Below, one piece after another: positions 42,912 through 52,398 of a DNA stretch of 52,398 nucleotides (its first letter is position 1; each line of letters starts with the position of its first letter). The position numbers were made by a program, and so were the translations under genes. This stretch comes from Pinguiococcus pyrenoidosus (taxonomy: Eukaryota > Sar > Pinguiophyceae > Pinguiochrysidales > Pinguiochrysidaceae), in contig JAAMXY010000219.1 in the NCBI GenBank assembly GCA_019677205.1, forward strand, positions 7,171 to 59,568. The letters run 5' to 3'. A model generated the notes under the pieces. It was not told the DNA's origin and made no database searches. It saw only the letters and a program-made list of their open reading frames with translations.

Positions 42912-43485
42912 GGCCGGCAAAGCGTCGTCGAGTCTGCAGGAGACAGGCGGCGCTGCATCCCGTTCGAATCCGCGCGCGCCCGAATGTGTACGACGTCACC
43001 TCTGCGAAGGATCATTTTTGTTCTGCAGCTCGGTTACGCTAACCGTCTTCTATGATTTTTGGTGGTGGCGTTATATCGCTGTAATGTGGAGAAAGGAAAA
43101 TGAATTGGACCAATGGTCAAAGTCCTACGTACCCCTGCGCGAGAACGAGTGGCCAGGTCAGACAATGGAGCTAAACCAGTTTGGGATCCGTCACTGTCGC
43201 TGTAAAACGCGTCGATAACCCGCCAAGCGTTTCGTCGATGGGTCTCCAGTCGCCTTTTCAAAGAAGACAATCAATAAACCCACAGTACATCATATGATGA
43301 AAGTCATTTTAATCTGCATTCTTCGCCCGGAGGCCGCTTCGTCAGTCCGCGAGCGCCAGTTACAGGTCCCGTACGGCGCGTTGCCCGCAGTCGCACTACC
43401 GCTGTACCCCCACGAGGCTCTCGGGTGCCTGAAGAAGAGCTGAGAGCCCGAGAGAGAAGCGCCATCTTTGCCAATCGAGTGCACC
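42912..43485. promoter_or_regulatory. Divergent spacer: EEF1AKMT1 (-) / plastid L10 (+)
   Basis: About 570 nt. AT-richer segments at 43040-43115 and 43265-43315 (catcatatgatg). No gene recognised. Confidence 0.35.
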
Positions 43486-44698
43486 ATGAAGTCCGTCTTG
43501 ATTTTCGCTCTTCTGGGCGTCGTCACAGCCTTTGCTCCGCGGAGGTTGGACTACCGAACGCGGCGTGGGGCCCAGGTGCGACGCGAAGGCTTCCGGAACA
43601 CTCAGAAGTGTCACCAGGGCACGTAATCTGCGGGGAAACTTTGGCTGTTCCTGCGTGGAGTGGCGCTTTTGCCTGTTGAAGTACAGAATGACGGGACAAA
43701 ACGCCTGTAGTTCATCCGCGAAAGGCCCCGAAAGCCGGGTGGCTTGTATTTTGCACTAGTTGGGGGAGGTTGGGATGTGGGAGGGGCGGAAGTACGGACT
43801 TTGAAGTTGGGTGCAGCCCTGAGACGCGGATGACAGATGTGCTGTGTCTGGCGTCGGCGATGGGAAGTCAGTTGATCTCCTCGAAAATTCCGATGGGACT
43901 TCGAGGAGCGGATGAGAGAGAGCGCCCTCCAAAAGAGAGAGAGGGAGGGGGGGGGGAAACGTAGACGGCAATTTAGACTTTCGAGAATACACCTCTTAAG
44001 CAGAAGGAGCGACGGCAAGACGAGGGGGAGTGGGACACAGAGAGAGACAGGGAGACTTAGCGTTGGGGCCTGGTATCATGGTCTGATTATCGGACTGGAC
44101 TATTTTTTTTCAGGGCCTGTACATGGGCGGCGCTCATGGCGAGGCGTCGACGAGGGCTGGCAAGGAGAAGACAATAGCTGTTGTTAAGGAGAAGCTGGAG
44201 GGCTCCTTGCTGATCTTCTCCATCAAGGGCGACGGGATCACCGTGGGGCAGATCAACGAGCTTCGCGCGTCGCTGCCGGAGGGCACGACTTGCAGCGTCG
44301 TGAAGAACACCCTCATGAGGAGCGCGGTGTCCGAGGTCGAGAAGTTCAACGCGGTGGATGATCTCCTGAGCTCGTCCAACCTCTGGTTCTTCTGCGATGA
44401 AGAGAACATGAAGGAGACGATGAAGGTCGTGGAGACGTGGATCCAAGGCACCGGAAAGAAGGACACGCACGGAGTCCGCGGCGGGGCGATGGAGGGCAAG
44501 TTCCTGGATGCGAAGGCCGTGGAAGCGGCGTCGAAGATGCCGACCAAGAAGGAGCTTATCCAGCGCATCGCCGTCAACATCAAGGGCGTGCCCCAGCGGT
44601 TGGCGAAGCGCGTCAACGCGGTGCCTACGAAGGTGGCGCGCGCCGTCAAGCTTGCCACCGTCGATGAGCAAGAGGGTGCCGAGGGCGCAGCCGAATAA
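43486..44698 (+). CDS. Plastid 50S ribosomal protein L10, nuclear-encoded
   Basis: Two exons, 43486-43575 and 44114-44698 (phase 0), giving 224 residues. Exon 1 encodes only the targeting region: MKSVLIFALLGVVTA (signal peptide) followed by FAPRRLDYRTRRGAQ, the Phe-led transit peptide used for import into complex red plastids. Exon 2 starts GLYMGGAHGEAS and contains the L10 domain: KEKLEGSLLIFSIKGDGITV, LRASLPEGTTCSVVKNTLMR, NLWFFCDEENMKET and GGAMEGKFLDAKAVEAASKM, with PTKKELIQRI. Bacterial-type L10 anchors the L7/L12 stalk and recruits translation factors. Here it serves the plastid ribosome. The 538-nt intron is the longest in the window and holds G-rich runs (43930-43970). The acceptor is a clean T-tract plus cag. 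Confidence 0.92.
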
Positions 44699-45178
44699 GA
44701 TGACAAAGAGCGAAAAGAGCGAAGGTGGCGTCGTTGCGCGCGTACGCCTTGCTGGCACCATGTGTTGCATCTTACAGTATGGATGTATATAGGACGATGT
44801 CCCTAACACATACGCAAATGAGCCGTGTCTGGTCAACTCAACTCAACTCAACTCAACTCTGGTATGTGTCCGCGGTTGTGGCTTAGATCTCCACATGGAG
44901 CAGGCGTTCGATGATAGGAATCACGTTTCTTTCGAAGGCCGTCCTTCACACTTCCACTCCACTGCCCCAATCGGGTGAGCATAACATCCACACAACAGTC
45001 TGTGTTGCCTGGCGCACTGCATCTTGAATCTGTTTACAACAACGACGTGATTCTGGGGCTCTGTACAGCAACGCATGCGCGCATGTAGCTTCTTCATCTG
45101 AACTTTATGGTTTCACAATGCGGACGACAACTAAAATGCCTCTGAGAAAGAAACAACCTTGTGTGTACACGGCCCTGT
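44699..45178. other. Convergent 3' spacer with TCAAC repeat
   Basis: The 480 nt between the L10 and kinase stops. Contains (TCAAC)5-6 at 44832-44860. No gene seen. Confidence 0.45.
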
Positions 45179-48044
45179 TCATGCCACCAGGCGCCGGATG
45201 AGCGAGACGCTTTGCGGGAGGGAGGGGTTCTGATACTCTAGGGCTTGGATCTTCTGGCGCAGTCTCTGCGAGTAGATGCGGAGCTGTTCTGCGTCGGTCG
45301 GGCTCAAGCCCTTGTCGCATTCAAGCTGAAGCGCGTCGAAGAGAATCTGCGCTCGTACCAGCTGCGCGTGGGCATTCTCCACCTGACCGAGCAGCTCCTT
45401 CGCAGAGCCATCTTGCACCAGTTGGCTTGCGAACTCGTACATCATCTCCTCCGCGTTGCGCCCGAAGCGCGCGCTCTGAGCCATGTCTCTCCCGGCACTT
45501 TCCAGCGGAGCCTCCGGCAGGGGCGGATCCTTCTCGAGGGACTTCGCGTGCACCGGAGAGGGCTCCGCGACTCTTTTCGCTTGATTGGCGTCGGTCTCAT
45601 TCGCGAAGCCGATGCTGTCACCGTCGTCGCTGCTGTTCATCGAGTTGCCCGAGCTCGTCTTCCCCACTGGCGCCATCGACGTGGCCACTCCACTGCACTT
45701 GAGGCGGCGATTGCATTCCTCGGCTCTCTCCAGGATGTTCTGCATGGATTCGAGCAGCCAGGGCAGCAGGCCCTGCGCCCGCTGCTGCTCAGACATGGAC
45801 GACCGCGACCCCAGGCCCTTCTGCGCCATGGACGTGAAGCCACTGAGGTGCCGGCGAACCCGACCGACGCAGGTTTTCAGCATGGCGAGCGCCTTTTTGT
45901 ACAAGGTGAGCGCCTCGTGCAGGAGCACGCAGTGCTCGGGGCTCATGTGGATCACGCCGGAGCCCGTCTCTGCAGAAAGCCCGGCGCCGTGCATGCCCAT
46001 GTTCGTCCCACGTCCGGGAGGGCTGCCTCGGAACGAAGGCCCACCAAGGTGCATCTGCCACAAGCTCACCGGGTCCAGCAACTCCCCGAGGTACCGAAGA
46101 ATGCGGCTGTCTGCGACAGTGGCGACAGCAAAAGCAAACTGAGCGTAAACCTCAACGAACGGCAGGCCATTGGCAACGCGGGTCACGTCGCAGTCCACCG
46201 AGGTGTTGGACGACGCGCTCAGGCCGCTCGGGCTCTGCGTGGAACCCTGGCCGGTGCTCGTAGTGTGCTCCACTTGCCGCGAAGCCGTCCTCGCCGAGGA
46301 CTGCGAATCTCCGTCGGTTGTGTTGCCGGGCGGCTCGATCATGACGAAGTCCTCCGAGTTTGACGACGTCTGCTGGGACGCCGTCGGGCTGTTCTGCGAC
46401 GCCGTCTTGTCGCCTGCGAGGTCCTTGACCTTCGGATTCGCAGTGCCGGGCGAGCTGATATCCACGTCCGGAAGGAGCTCGGTCCGCGGCGAGGTCTTCA
46501 GTTCGCCCCAACGAGGGGAAAGGCTTCCAGGAGAGTTGCCAGCTTGTCCCTTCTGCATTGCGATGGGCTCTTCAGCCAATTCCATGTGCGAAGACACCGT
46601 CGGTTTGTCCTGCTCGTCGTGTGGCAAGGTCTTGTGGTCCCTGGAGGGATCTCGCTGCGCATCTGCCTTGGCGCTGGGGCTGCGCAGGTGCTCCCCGTGC
46701 CTCGCGAAGGTTTGCTCGGGGATGCCGACCTTCATGCCGAGCTCTTCTTGGAACGACTTGGACGAGTCCTCGATATGGCCCTGCACGGCATGGTCCGGCC
46801 GGTGCCCGCCGGAAGAGAGAATGGGATGCGCAAGGAACTGGCTGGAGTTCCCGCGATTCGCAGGGGATCGATTCAGCAGGAGGCGGAGGACGTCGACGCT
46901 CTCGTTGGAAATGCTGACATCATCTGGCACCTGAAGCCGCTTCGTTCGGATGTTCTTGAGCAACTCGACGTGGTTGGCGCCAGTGAAGGGCGGCTTCCCC
47001 ACTAGCATCTCGAAGTAGACGCAGCCCACGCTCCAGATGTCTGCCTTGGTGTCGTACTGGCTGTTCTCGAGCACCTCGGGAGCCATGTAGAGAGGCGTCC
47101 CGCAGAGCGTCGCGGCCAGCGCCGTCGGCCCGATGTATCTGGCGAAGCCAAAGTCTGCGATTTTCAGGACTGCGTTCTCGCTGCGCTCCGTCAGAAGGAT
47201 GTTTTGGGGCTTGATGTCGCGATGGATGAGGTTCTCCTCCCACAGGAACTGGAGACCAGAAGCCAGGTGTCGCAAGAATCGCTGAGCGATGTCCTCCCGA
47301 AGCCGGCCGTTGGGCTGCTCGCGGATGAAGCGGTGCAGATCTCCGCCTCCGCAGTATTCCAGCACCAGGCAGATGGTGCTGGAGCGCTTCTGGAAGGTGT
47401 AGAGCGCGACCACGTTGGGATGTCTCATGTGCTTCAGAATGTGGATTTCCGAAGCGAGGTTCTGCTGCAGCTTCTCGGTGAGCTTGTCGCGCGCGACCAC
47501 CTTGACGGCCACCACGCTTCCATTGGAGATGTGAACGCCCTTGTAGACCTGTGGTAGCGGCAGACGTGTCAGTTGAGCTTGGCAAGCAGGTCCGGGTCAT
47601 TGTCTCCTGCTGGCTGCCTCCTCTTCAGCTGCAGAGCTCTGCCTTTCTGCACCAACCACTCCCCGAGTCTCGAGGAAGGCTGCGGAGGCGGGCCGTGGGT
47701 TTCCAGGCGGCCTTCCACTGCAGAGAGGCGCCATATTCCGCGCCTCGTCCGAGTTCAGCTGACCGGGGAAACTCTTTCGACTTCCACGTGTTGGGCTGCG
47801 CGACCTGCAGCGCTGCTTTGTGCGCGTCGCGTCTGACGCCGTCCGAGGGCGCCACACGGCGCCCTGCGCAGATTCTGGGGCTGACACGTCTCCCCGGCGG
47901 TGGTTTCTCTCCGACGTCAGCAGTCCTTCTCTGCTACGGGCCTGCCGGGCGGCTGTTGAAGCGCGCGAGTACCTTAGCGAATGAGCCGGCTCCGAGCTTG
48001 TGCTGCAGCTCATAGTCGAGCACCACTTTTCTTCCACTCGCCAT
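45179..48044 (-). CDS. ULK/ATG1-family serine/threonine kinase
   Basis: Two exons, 48044-47973 and 47548-45179 (phase 0), giving 813 residues. Exon 1 starts MASGRKVVLDYELQHKLGAG and ends in the Gly-rich loop GSFAK. Exon 2 begins VYKGVHISNGSVVAVKVVAR with the ATP-anchoring Lys (VAVK), then HRDIKPQNILL (catalytic HRD), DFGFARYI (DFG), CGTPLYMAPEV (APE) and DIWSVGCVYFEMLVGKPPF. Early kinase features (LEYCGGGDLHRFI, LASGLQFLWEENLIHRD) are those of ULK/ATG1. A long Ser/Gln-rich disordered linker (about residues 290-490) is followed by a helical C-terminal region (AQFAFAVATVADSRILRYLG, ALTLYKKALAMLKTCV) like the MIT/DUF3543 domains that bind ATG13. Expected role: initiation of autophagy. The 424-nt intron splits the Gly loop and is silent otherwise. 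Confidence 0.9.
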
Positions 48045-49576
48045 GAGAATGCAGCATACGCCGTGCTTGTCCGCGAGTAGGGGATGCAAGACGAACTTCG
48101 TCAGAGACAAACAAATGAAAGCCGAATTCGGCGCCCTCCGACCGCGTCCCGGCTCAGACGGAGGCGTCCATGCAGCTGGCTGCTCCTGGGGATGCTTCGC
48201 GACGACCCGAGGGGCTCGGTGGCGCGCACGGGGTGCTGTGGTGCTGCTGCCCGCCCTCGCTGCGTCGGGCTGTGGGCGGGAAAACTAACCCGGAGGAGCA
48301 ACGATCGCGTTATTCGGAAGATCTATGCGCACGGAAAGCTCCGGACTAGAAAGCGTTCCATTGGCCGCCAGCTTAAATTTGGGGGAGCCGGTCGCGCGCC
48401 CGGGGCAGCTTGGGAGTTCGAAAGACAGGCTGGCGTGATTGGCCCCGACGCCCGGGTTGGCACTGGCTGCGCGATCGAGATCCTGAAAAGGGGCTGCTGG
48501 GCCAATGAAGCTCAACCACCTCCGCTCAACTTGAAACTCCCCGGGATCCGTCCGATGGCCCTGGACAGCTTACGCCCCGCGTCCTGCGCGCTTCAGTGCA
48601 GTGAAGACTCGGCCTGGAAACAGGATCCTAGCCATTCAAATGTCATTGGCTGGTTGATATTCCGGGTCGCCGTGGCCTCGAGACGCCAATGGCGTGCTTC
48701 CATCTTGTTTTGAGTGACGCACCAGATCCTAGCGAAGTTCAAGATATCTTGTGGACCCGTTCTTTGGCGCGGATTCGCACCAATGAGATGACGACTTCAG
48801 CTTCCCGGGTGAGAAAGTACAACAGGGCGAAGGTCCGTCGGCGACACCGTCGGCACCTGCGGACCCAAAAGCCTCCGGAATCGCAGCGCTCAAAACAAAC
48901 CCCTTCTCCTCGTCCCCTGGAAATTTCCGCTGGACGGAGACAATCGCAGGGATGTGGAGGGCATTGCTCAATGCTCCCTGTGCTCACTGTTCAATGCTCG
49001 GCGTGGCGCTTGAACCTATGAGCGCCTGAGGGTGCCAGGCTGCCCGGCGCCCCTTTGCTTGCTTGCTTGGCTGGCTGTTGCTTGCTGCCTTCGTCTGCAT
49101 CATCGGTGCCTCCGCCGCGCCCGTCTGCCTCTAGCGATCCCCCTGCTTGTTCACCACTCCCTACTCCTCGACACCGGTCAGTCTTCTCGTACAGTGGTGG
49201 CAGTATTACAGTATCCTCAACGACACCTCGTTCGCTAACCGTCAAAAGAGGTTGGCGCGAATCTTCCGTCAGATTTGGATTTGGATAGTCTATGAATATG
49301 AATCTGGAATACGAATATGAAGCACCGCTGCCTTGGGCCGCACGAAGCCCATTGAGCGGTGCTCTCAAAACGAAAAATGAAGCAACGAATCGCGCCTCTC
49401 CAGCGCGAATTTCCGGAGACCGATGGCCAATCCGAGCTGGTACTGAATTTCACTTCAGTTTCAACTGCTTCTATCCACCCATAGAACGCCACAACTGCCG
49501 ACTAGCTTTAGGCGCTGCTTCAAAGTCGACAGAGCGCCGCCGGAAAGCGCGCGTTGCGCTCTCTACGTTGTCGACC
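48045..49576. promoter_or_regulatory. Long divergent spacer: ULK kinase (-) / G3P dehydrogenase (+)
   Basis: About 1.5 kb without a recognised gene. The largest plus frame (48084-48713) has no domain and unlike composition. A 95-codon in-frame extension precedes the G3PDH start. Positions 49265-49320 are AT-rich with a gaatatgaa repeat. Confidence 0.3.
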
Positions 49577-51918
49577 ATGCGAGCGGCTGCCGCGCTTTTG
49601 CTAAAGCCGTACTGCAGCCAGTGCTTCTGGCCTTCTGATCAGCACGCACCTCCAGAGCACGTGGCGCCAGCACCCATTCCATGTCGAGACGGGACAACCG
49701 TGATCCCGTTCGCGGCTCCCAGTCGCAGAGCGCAGATGGAGCGGCTGAGACAAGAGGACTTTGACATCTTGGTCATCGGCGCCGGCGCCACGGGCTCCGG
49801 CGTCGCTCTGGACGCGGCCACGAGAGGACTCAAGACCGCGCTCGTGGAGCAAGAAGACTTCGCCGCCGGCACCAGCGGACGGTCCACGAAGCTTATCCAC
49901 GGTGGCATCAGGTGCTTGAATTGTCTGCGCCTGGGGTGGAGTCGTGGAGAGACGCGATGGACTGATGGCTCAAGCATTGGAATTACCAGGTATCTGGAGA
50001 GGGCCTTCTGGAGACTGGACTACACCAGCTTCGAGCTCGTGAAGGAGGCCCTCGACGAGCGCAAGTTCATGATGCAGGCGGCGCCGTACATGAACTCCGC
50101 CTTGCCCATCATGATTCCGATCTACGAGCTGTGGCAAGTCCCGTACTTCTGGAGCGGGGCGAAAGCGTACGATGCCGTCGCTTGGCTAGCGGGCGGATCC
50201 GACGCGGTGCCTGGCAGCTACTTCATCAACAAGCGAGAGGCGCTCTTTCGCTTTCCGATGCTGAAGGCAGACGGGCTCAAGGGCGCGGTGGTCTACTACG
50301 ATGGCCAGATGAATGACACACGAATGTCGCTCACCATTGCCCTGACGGCTGCGCAAAGCGGCGCGGCCGTGGCGAACCGCGTCCGCGTGCTCGAGTTCAC
50401 CAAGTCCGAGGACGGCAAGCTCAGCGGCGCCGTGGTGCAAGACCTGCAGACCGCGGAGACTTTCACGATCAAGGCCAAGCAAATCATCAACGCGACGGGG
50501 TGCTTTGCCGACAGGTGCGCCGCGCAGCGTGCACAGCGCGTGGCATGTTGATGATCTGACGTTCCCATGGTGCTGCAACGCGTTGCGTCGCGGTGCATTG
50601 CATTGTGAAGCGTGCGGAAGATGGCCGATGAAGACGCCGTGGACCTCATCGTGCCTGCTGGCGGAGTGCACATCATGCTTCCCGAGCATTTCAGTCCCGA
50701 TAGCATGGGCCTGATCGTGCCAAAGACCTCGGATGGTGCGATCCGGAGGCCTTGCCTGGTGACCTCGTGTCGGCGATTCTCACGCCAAGGCTTTCCCCAC
50801 TTTCGCAGGGCGAGTGCTCTTCTTCTTGCCATGGGAGAACGGCACGCTTAGCGGCACCACAGACAGCGTGACTGAACTGACGATGAGGCCGAAGCCTACG
50901 GAGAAGGAAACGAGCTTCATCCTGCAGGAGTGCCAAAAGTATTTGGACGCCCCTGTCGCCCGCTCAGAGGTTCTCGCGGCCTGGTCCGGCATCCGGCCCC
51001 TCGTCAGAGATCCCAAACGTCTGCAAGAAGGCACCAAGGTGAGAGCTGCTGGACGCTTGGAGGAGATGCCTCTTGGCGGCAGAACCCTGTGACGGAATGC
51101 TTTGGCAGGCGCTGTCGCGCAAGCACGTCATCGAAGTTGGTGCGAGCGGCTTGATCACCATCACCGGCGGCAAGTGGACGACGTATCGGCGCATGGCTGA
51201 GGATACCGTCAACGAGGCGCAGAAGCAGATGAAGGTCCAAGATCCGCAGCCATGCAAGACGCGTGGGATGCAGCTTGTGGGGTCGGATCGCGCGGGCGTG
51301 GTTTGCGACGGGAAGTTCAACAGCATTCTTGTTGCGCTCAAGAATGACTACGGACTGGCGCATGACGTTGCGAAGCACCTCGTGGGAAACTACGGGACGA
51401 GGGCGCTGCAGATTGCGGAGATCGTGCGGCAGAACAAGTATGGCGTCGCGCCGCCTTCCAGCTCTAAGGCTGCCAGCTTCGCAAAGCGACTCAGCCCAAG
51501 GTACCAACCGCCACCGCCTTTGGCCGCGAACGTGTTGGGCGCATTTCATCGTGCACTTTGTCAACTGGCTCAACAACGGTTTGTGCGATTCTCCCATGTC
51601 CCCACAGGTACCCATACCTGGAGGCCGAGGTTGTCTTTGCCTGCGAGCAAGAGTACGCAGGATCTCCGATTGATGTTGTTGCCCGGCGGACGAGGTAGGG
51701 GTTCGGAGTGCAGCTATCAATCGTCTATCGAATCCTTCACGAAGAGCTAACGATTCCATCTGTCTCGCTGAAGGCTCGCTTTTGTGGATGCTGAGGAGGC
51801 GAGGAAAGCAGCGCCTCGAATTGTAGAGATCATGTCCAGAATTCATCGGTGGAGCTGGGCAGAGAGAGAAGCGGCGCTCCACGACGTAGACGACTTTTTA
51901 GACACGTTCCAATCGTAA
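49577..51918 (+). CDS. GPD2: FAD-dependent glycerol-3-phosphate dehydrogenase, mitochondrial
   Basis: Seven exons inferred, 49577-49911, 49990-50514, 50611-50735, 50809-51038, 51109-51500, 51608-51694 and 51774-51918 (phases 2, 2, 1, 0, 2, 2), giving 612 residues. The N-terminus has Ala/Leu-rich basic targeting character (MRAAAALLLKPYC). FAD-binding Rossmann motif DILVIGAGATGSGVALDAAT, then TKLIHGGIR, YLERAFWRLDY, FPMLKADGLKGAVVYYDGQ, INATGCFADS, AVDLIVPAGGVHIMLPEHF, RVLFFLPWENGTLSGTTDS, VLAAWSGIRPLVRD and SGLITITGGKWTTYRRMAED. The C-terminal DAO_C-like helical cap ends ...VDDFLDTFQS. The enzyme oxidises glycerol-3-phosphate to DHAP, passing electrons to ubiquinone at the inner mitochondrial membrane. 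The EF-hand extension found in animal enzymes is absent, as in plants and fungi. Confidence 0.93.
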
Positions 51919-52398
51919 TTGCACATAGGGTTGTACTCTAGTTTGAGCTCTCGTCTTTTCCGCAAGACCTGCTCCTCTGTGGGCCCCTTGGGTTTGTTGC
52001 CCGTCGCGCAGTCAGCTGAAGAAGCAGCATCAAACAGCCAAGCGTCGCACGCAAGGAGTCAACGACGCGCAGTGCACGGAAAAAACGAGCGGATGCGACA
52101 TGAGAAGAAGAAGAAGAAGAAGAAGAAGAAGAAGAAGAAGAAGAAGAAGAAGAAGAAGAAGAAGAAGAAGAGAAGAAGAAGAAGAAGAAGAAGAAGAAGA
52201 AGAAGACAAAACGGTACAAACAATTCGAAAACAAACAAACAAGAAAATCTTCGGCGGGAACGCACACACAGCGTCAGGATGTTTCAACCGTTGGATCTAA
52301 AATATATTCTTTCACATCACCTGGATAGAAAAAGTACCGAACTTTCAAGAATGTGGAGCGAGAACGTGGGCAGCGCCCATTTTGTGAAGTCCTCCGAT
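51919..52398. other. 3' flank and right window edge
   Basis: After the G3PDH stop come about 480 nt with a (GAA)n tract and an AT-rich stretch at 52290-52320 (taaaatatattc). No gene was recognised before the edge. The next gene may begin beyond it. Confidence 0.35.
52105..52206. repeat. (GAA/TTC)n microsatellite
   Basis: About 34 copies of GAA with one phase slip near 52170. It gives spurious poly-Arg/Lys/Glu and poly-Ser/Phe/Leu frames. Length is likely polymorphic. Confidence 0.97.

Noticed and set aside
45245-46363. 372-codon plus-strand open frame
   Set aside because: Antisense of the kinase linker and C-terminal region.
52030-52300. Poly-Ser/Leu/Phe or poly-Arg small proteins
   Set aside because: Translations of the GAA microsatellite.

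Overview
This is a nuclear segment of a photosynthetic, flagellated protist with a complex (secondary, red-lineage type) plastid. Two genes encode proteins that start with an ER signal peptide followed directly by a Phe-containing transit-peptide start (a plastid 2Fe-2S ferredoxin with ...VVSS-FRAP and a plastid ribosomal protein L10 with ...VVTA-FAP). Two other genes (RSPH10B-like radial-spoke MORN protein, DAW1/ODA16) belong to motile flagella. Genes have short GT-AG introns (mostly 60-150 nt), the coding DNA is GC-rich, and eukaryote-only genes (eIF3l, BDP1, TRIP13, ULK/ATG1, EEF1AKMT1, UQCC1) rule out a prokaryote. A stramenopile alga (pelagophyte, dictyochophyte or similar), haptophyte or chromerid would all fit. 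The sequence alone does not decide, but the GT-AG introns argue against a core dinoflagellate.

Layout, left to right: acidic Ala/Pro-rich protein running off the left edge (-); plastid ferredoxin (+); UQCC1/CBP3-like chaperone with a C-terminal WW domain (-); GST-YbaK-prolyl-tRNA synthetase (+); membrane-anchored cyclophilin-like protein (-); ribosomal protein L27e (+); His-rich repeat protein (-); giant C2-like/IQ/Tudor-like protein of about 2,540 residues (+); TPMT-type methyltransferase (-); unknown secreted or organellar protein (+); eight-exon coiled-coil protein (-); TFIIIB subunit BDP1 (+); eIF3 subunit L (-); TRIP13/PCH2 AAA ATPase (+); RSPH10B (-); cyanobacterial-type aldo/keto reductase interrupted by an assembly gap (+); beta-domain/DOT1-like methyltransferase fusion (-); DAW1/ODA16 (+); EEF1A lysine methyltransferase 1 (-); plastid L10 (+); ULK/ATG1 kinase (-); mitochondrial FAD glycerol-3-phosphate dehydrogenase (+); then a GAA microsatellite.

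The most striking property is the orientation. All 22 recognised genes alternate strand without exception, giving 11 head-to-head pairs (about 0.3-1.6 kb between start codons) and 10 tail-to-tail pairs (from a 64-nt coding overlap to about 1 kb). The paired genes are not obviously related in function, so this looks like a genome-architecture rule rather than operon-like grouping. Many of the divergent spacers contain AT-rich islands in otherwise GC-rich DNA.

Exon structures given here were worked out by eye from GT-AG sites, reading-frame phase and protein-family continuity. All are inferences except where a gene is a single open frame. Family assignments come from recognised motifs, not from database searches.
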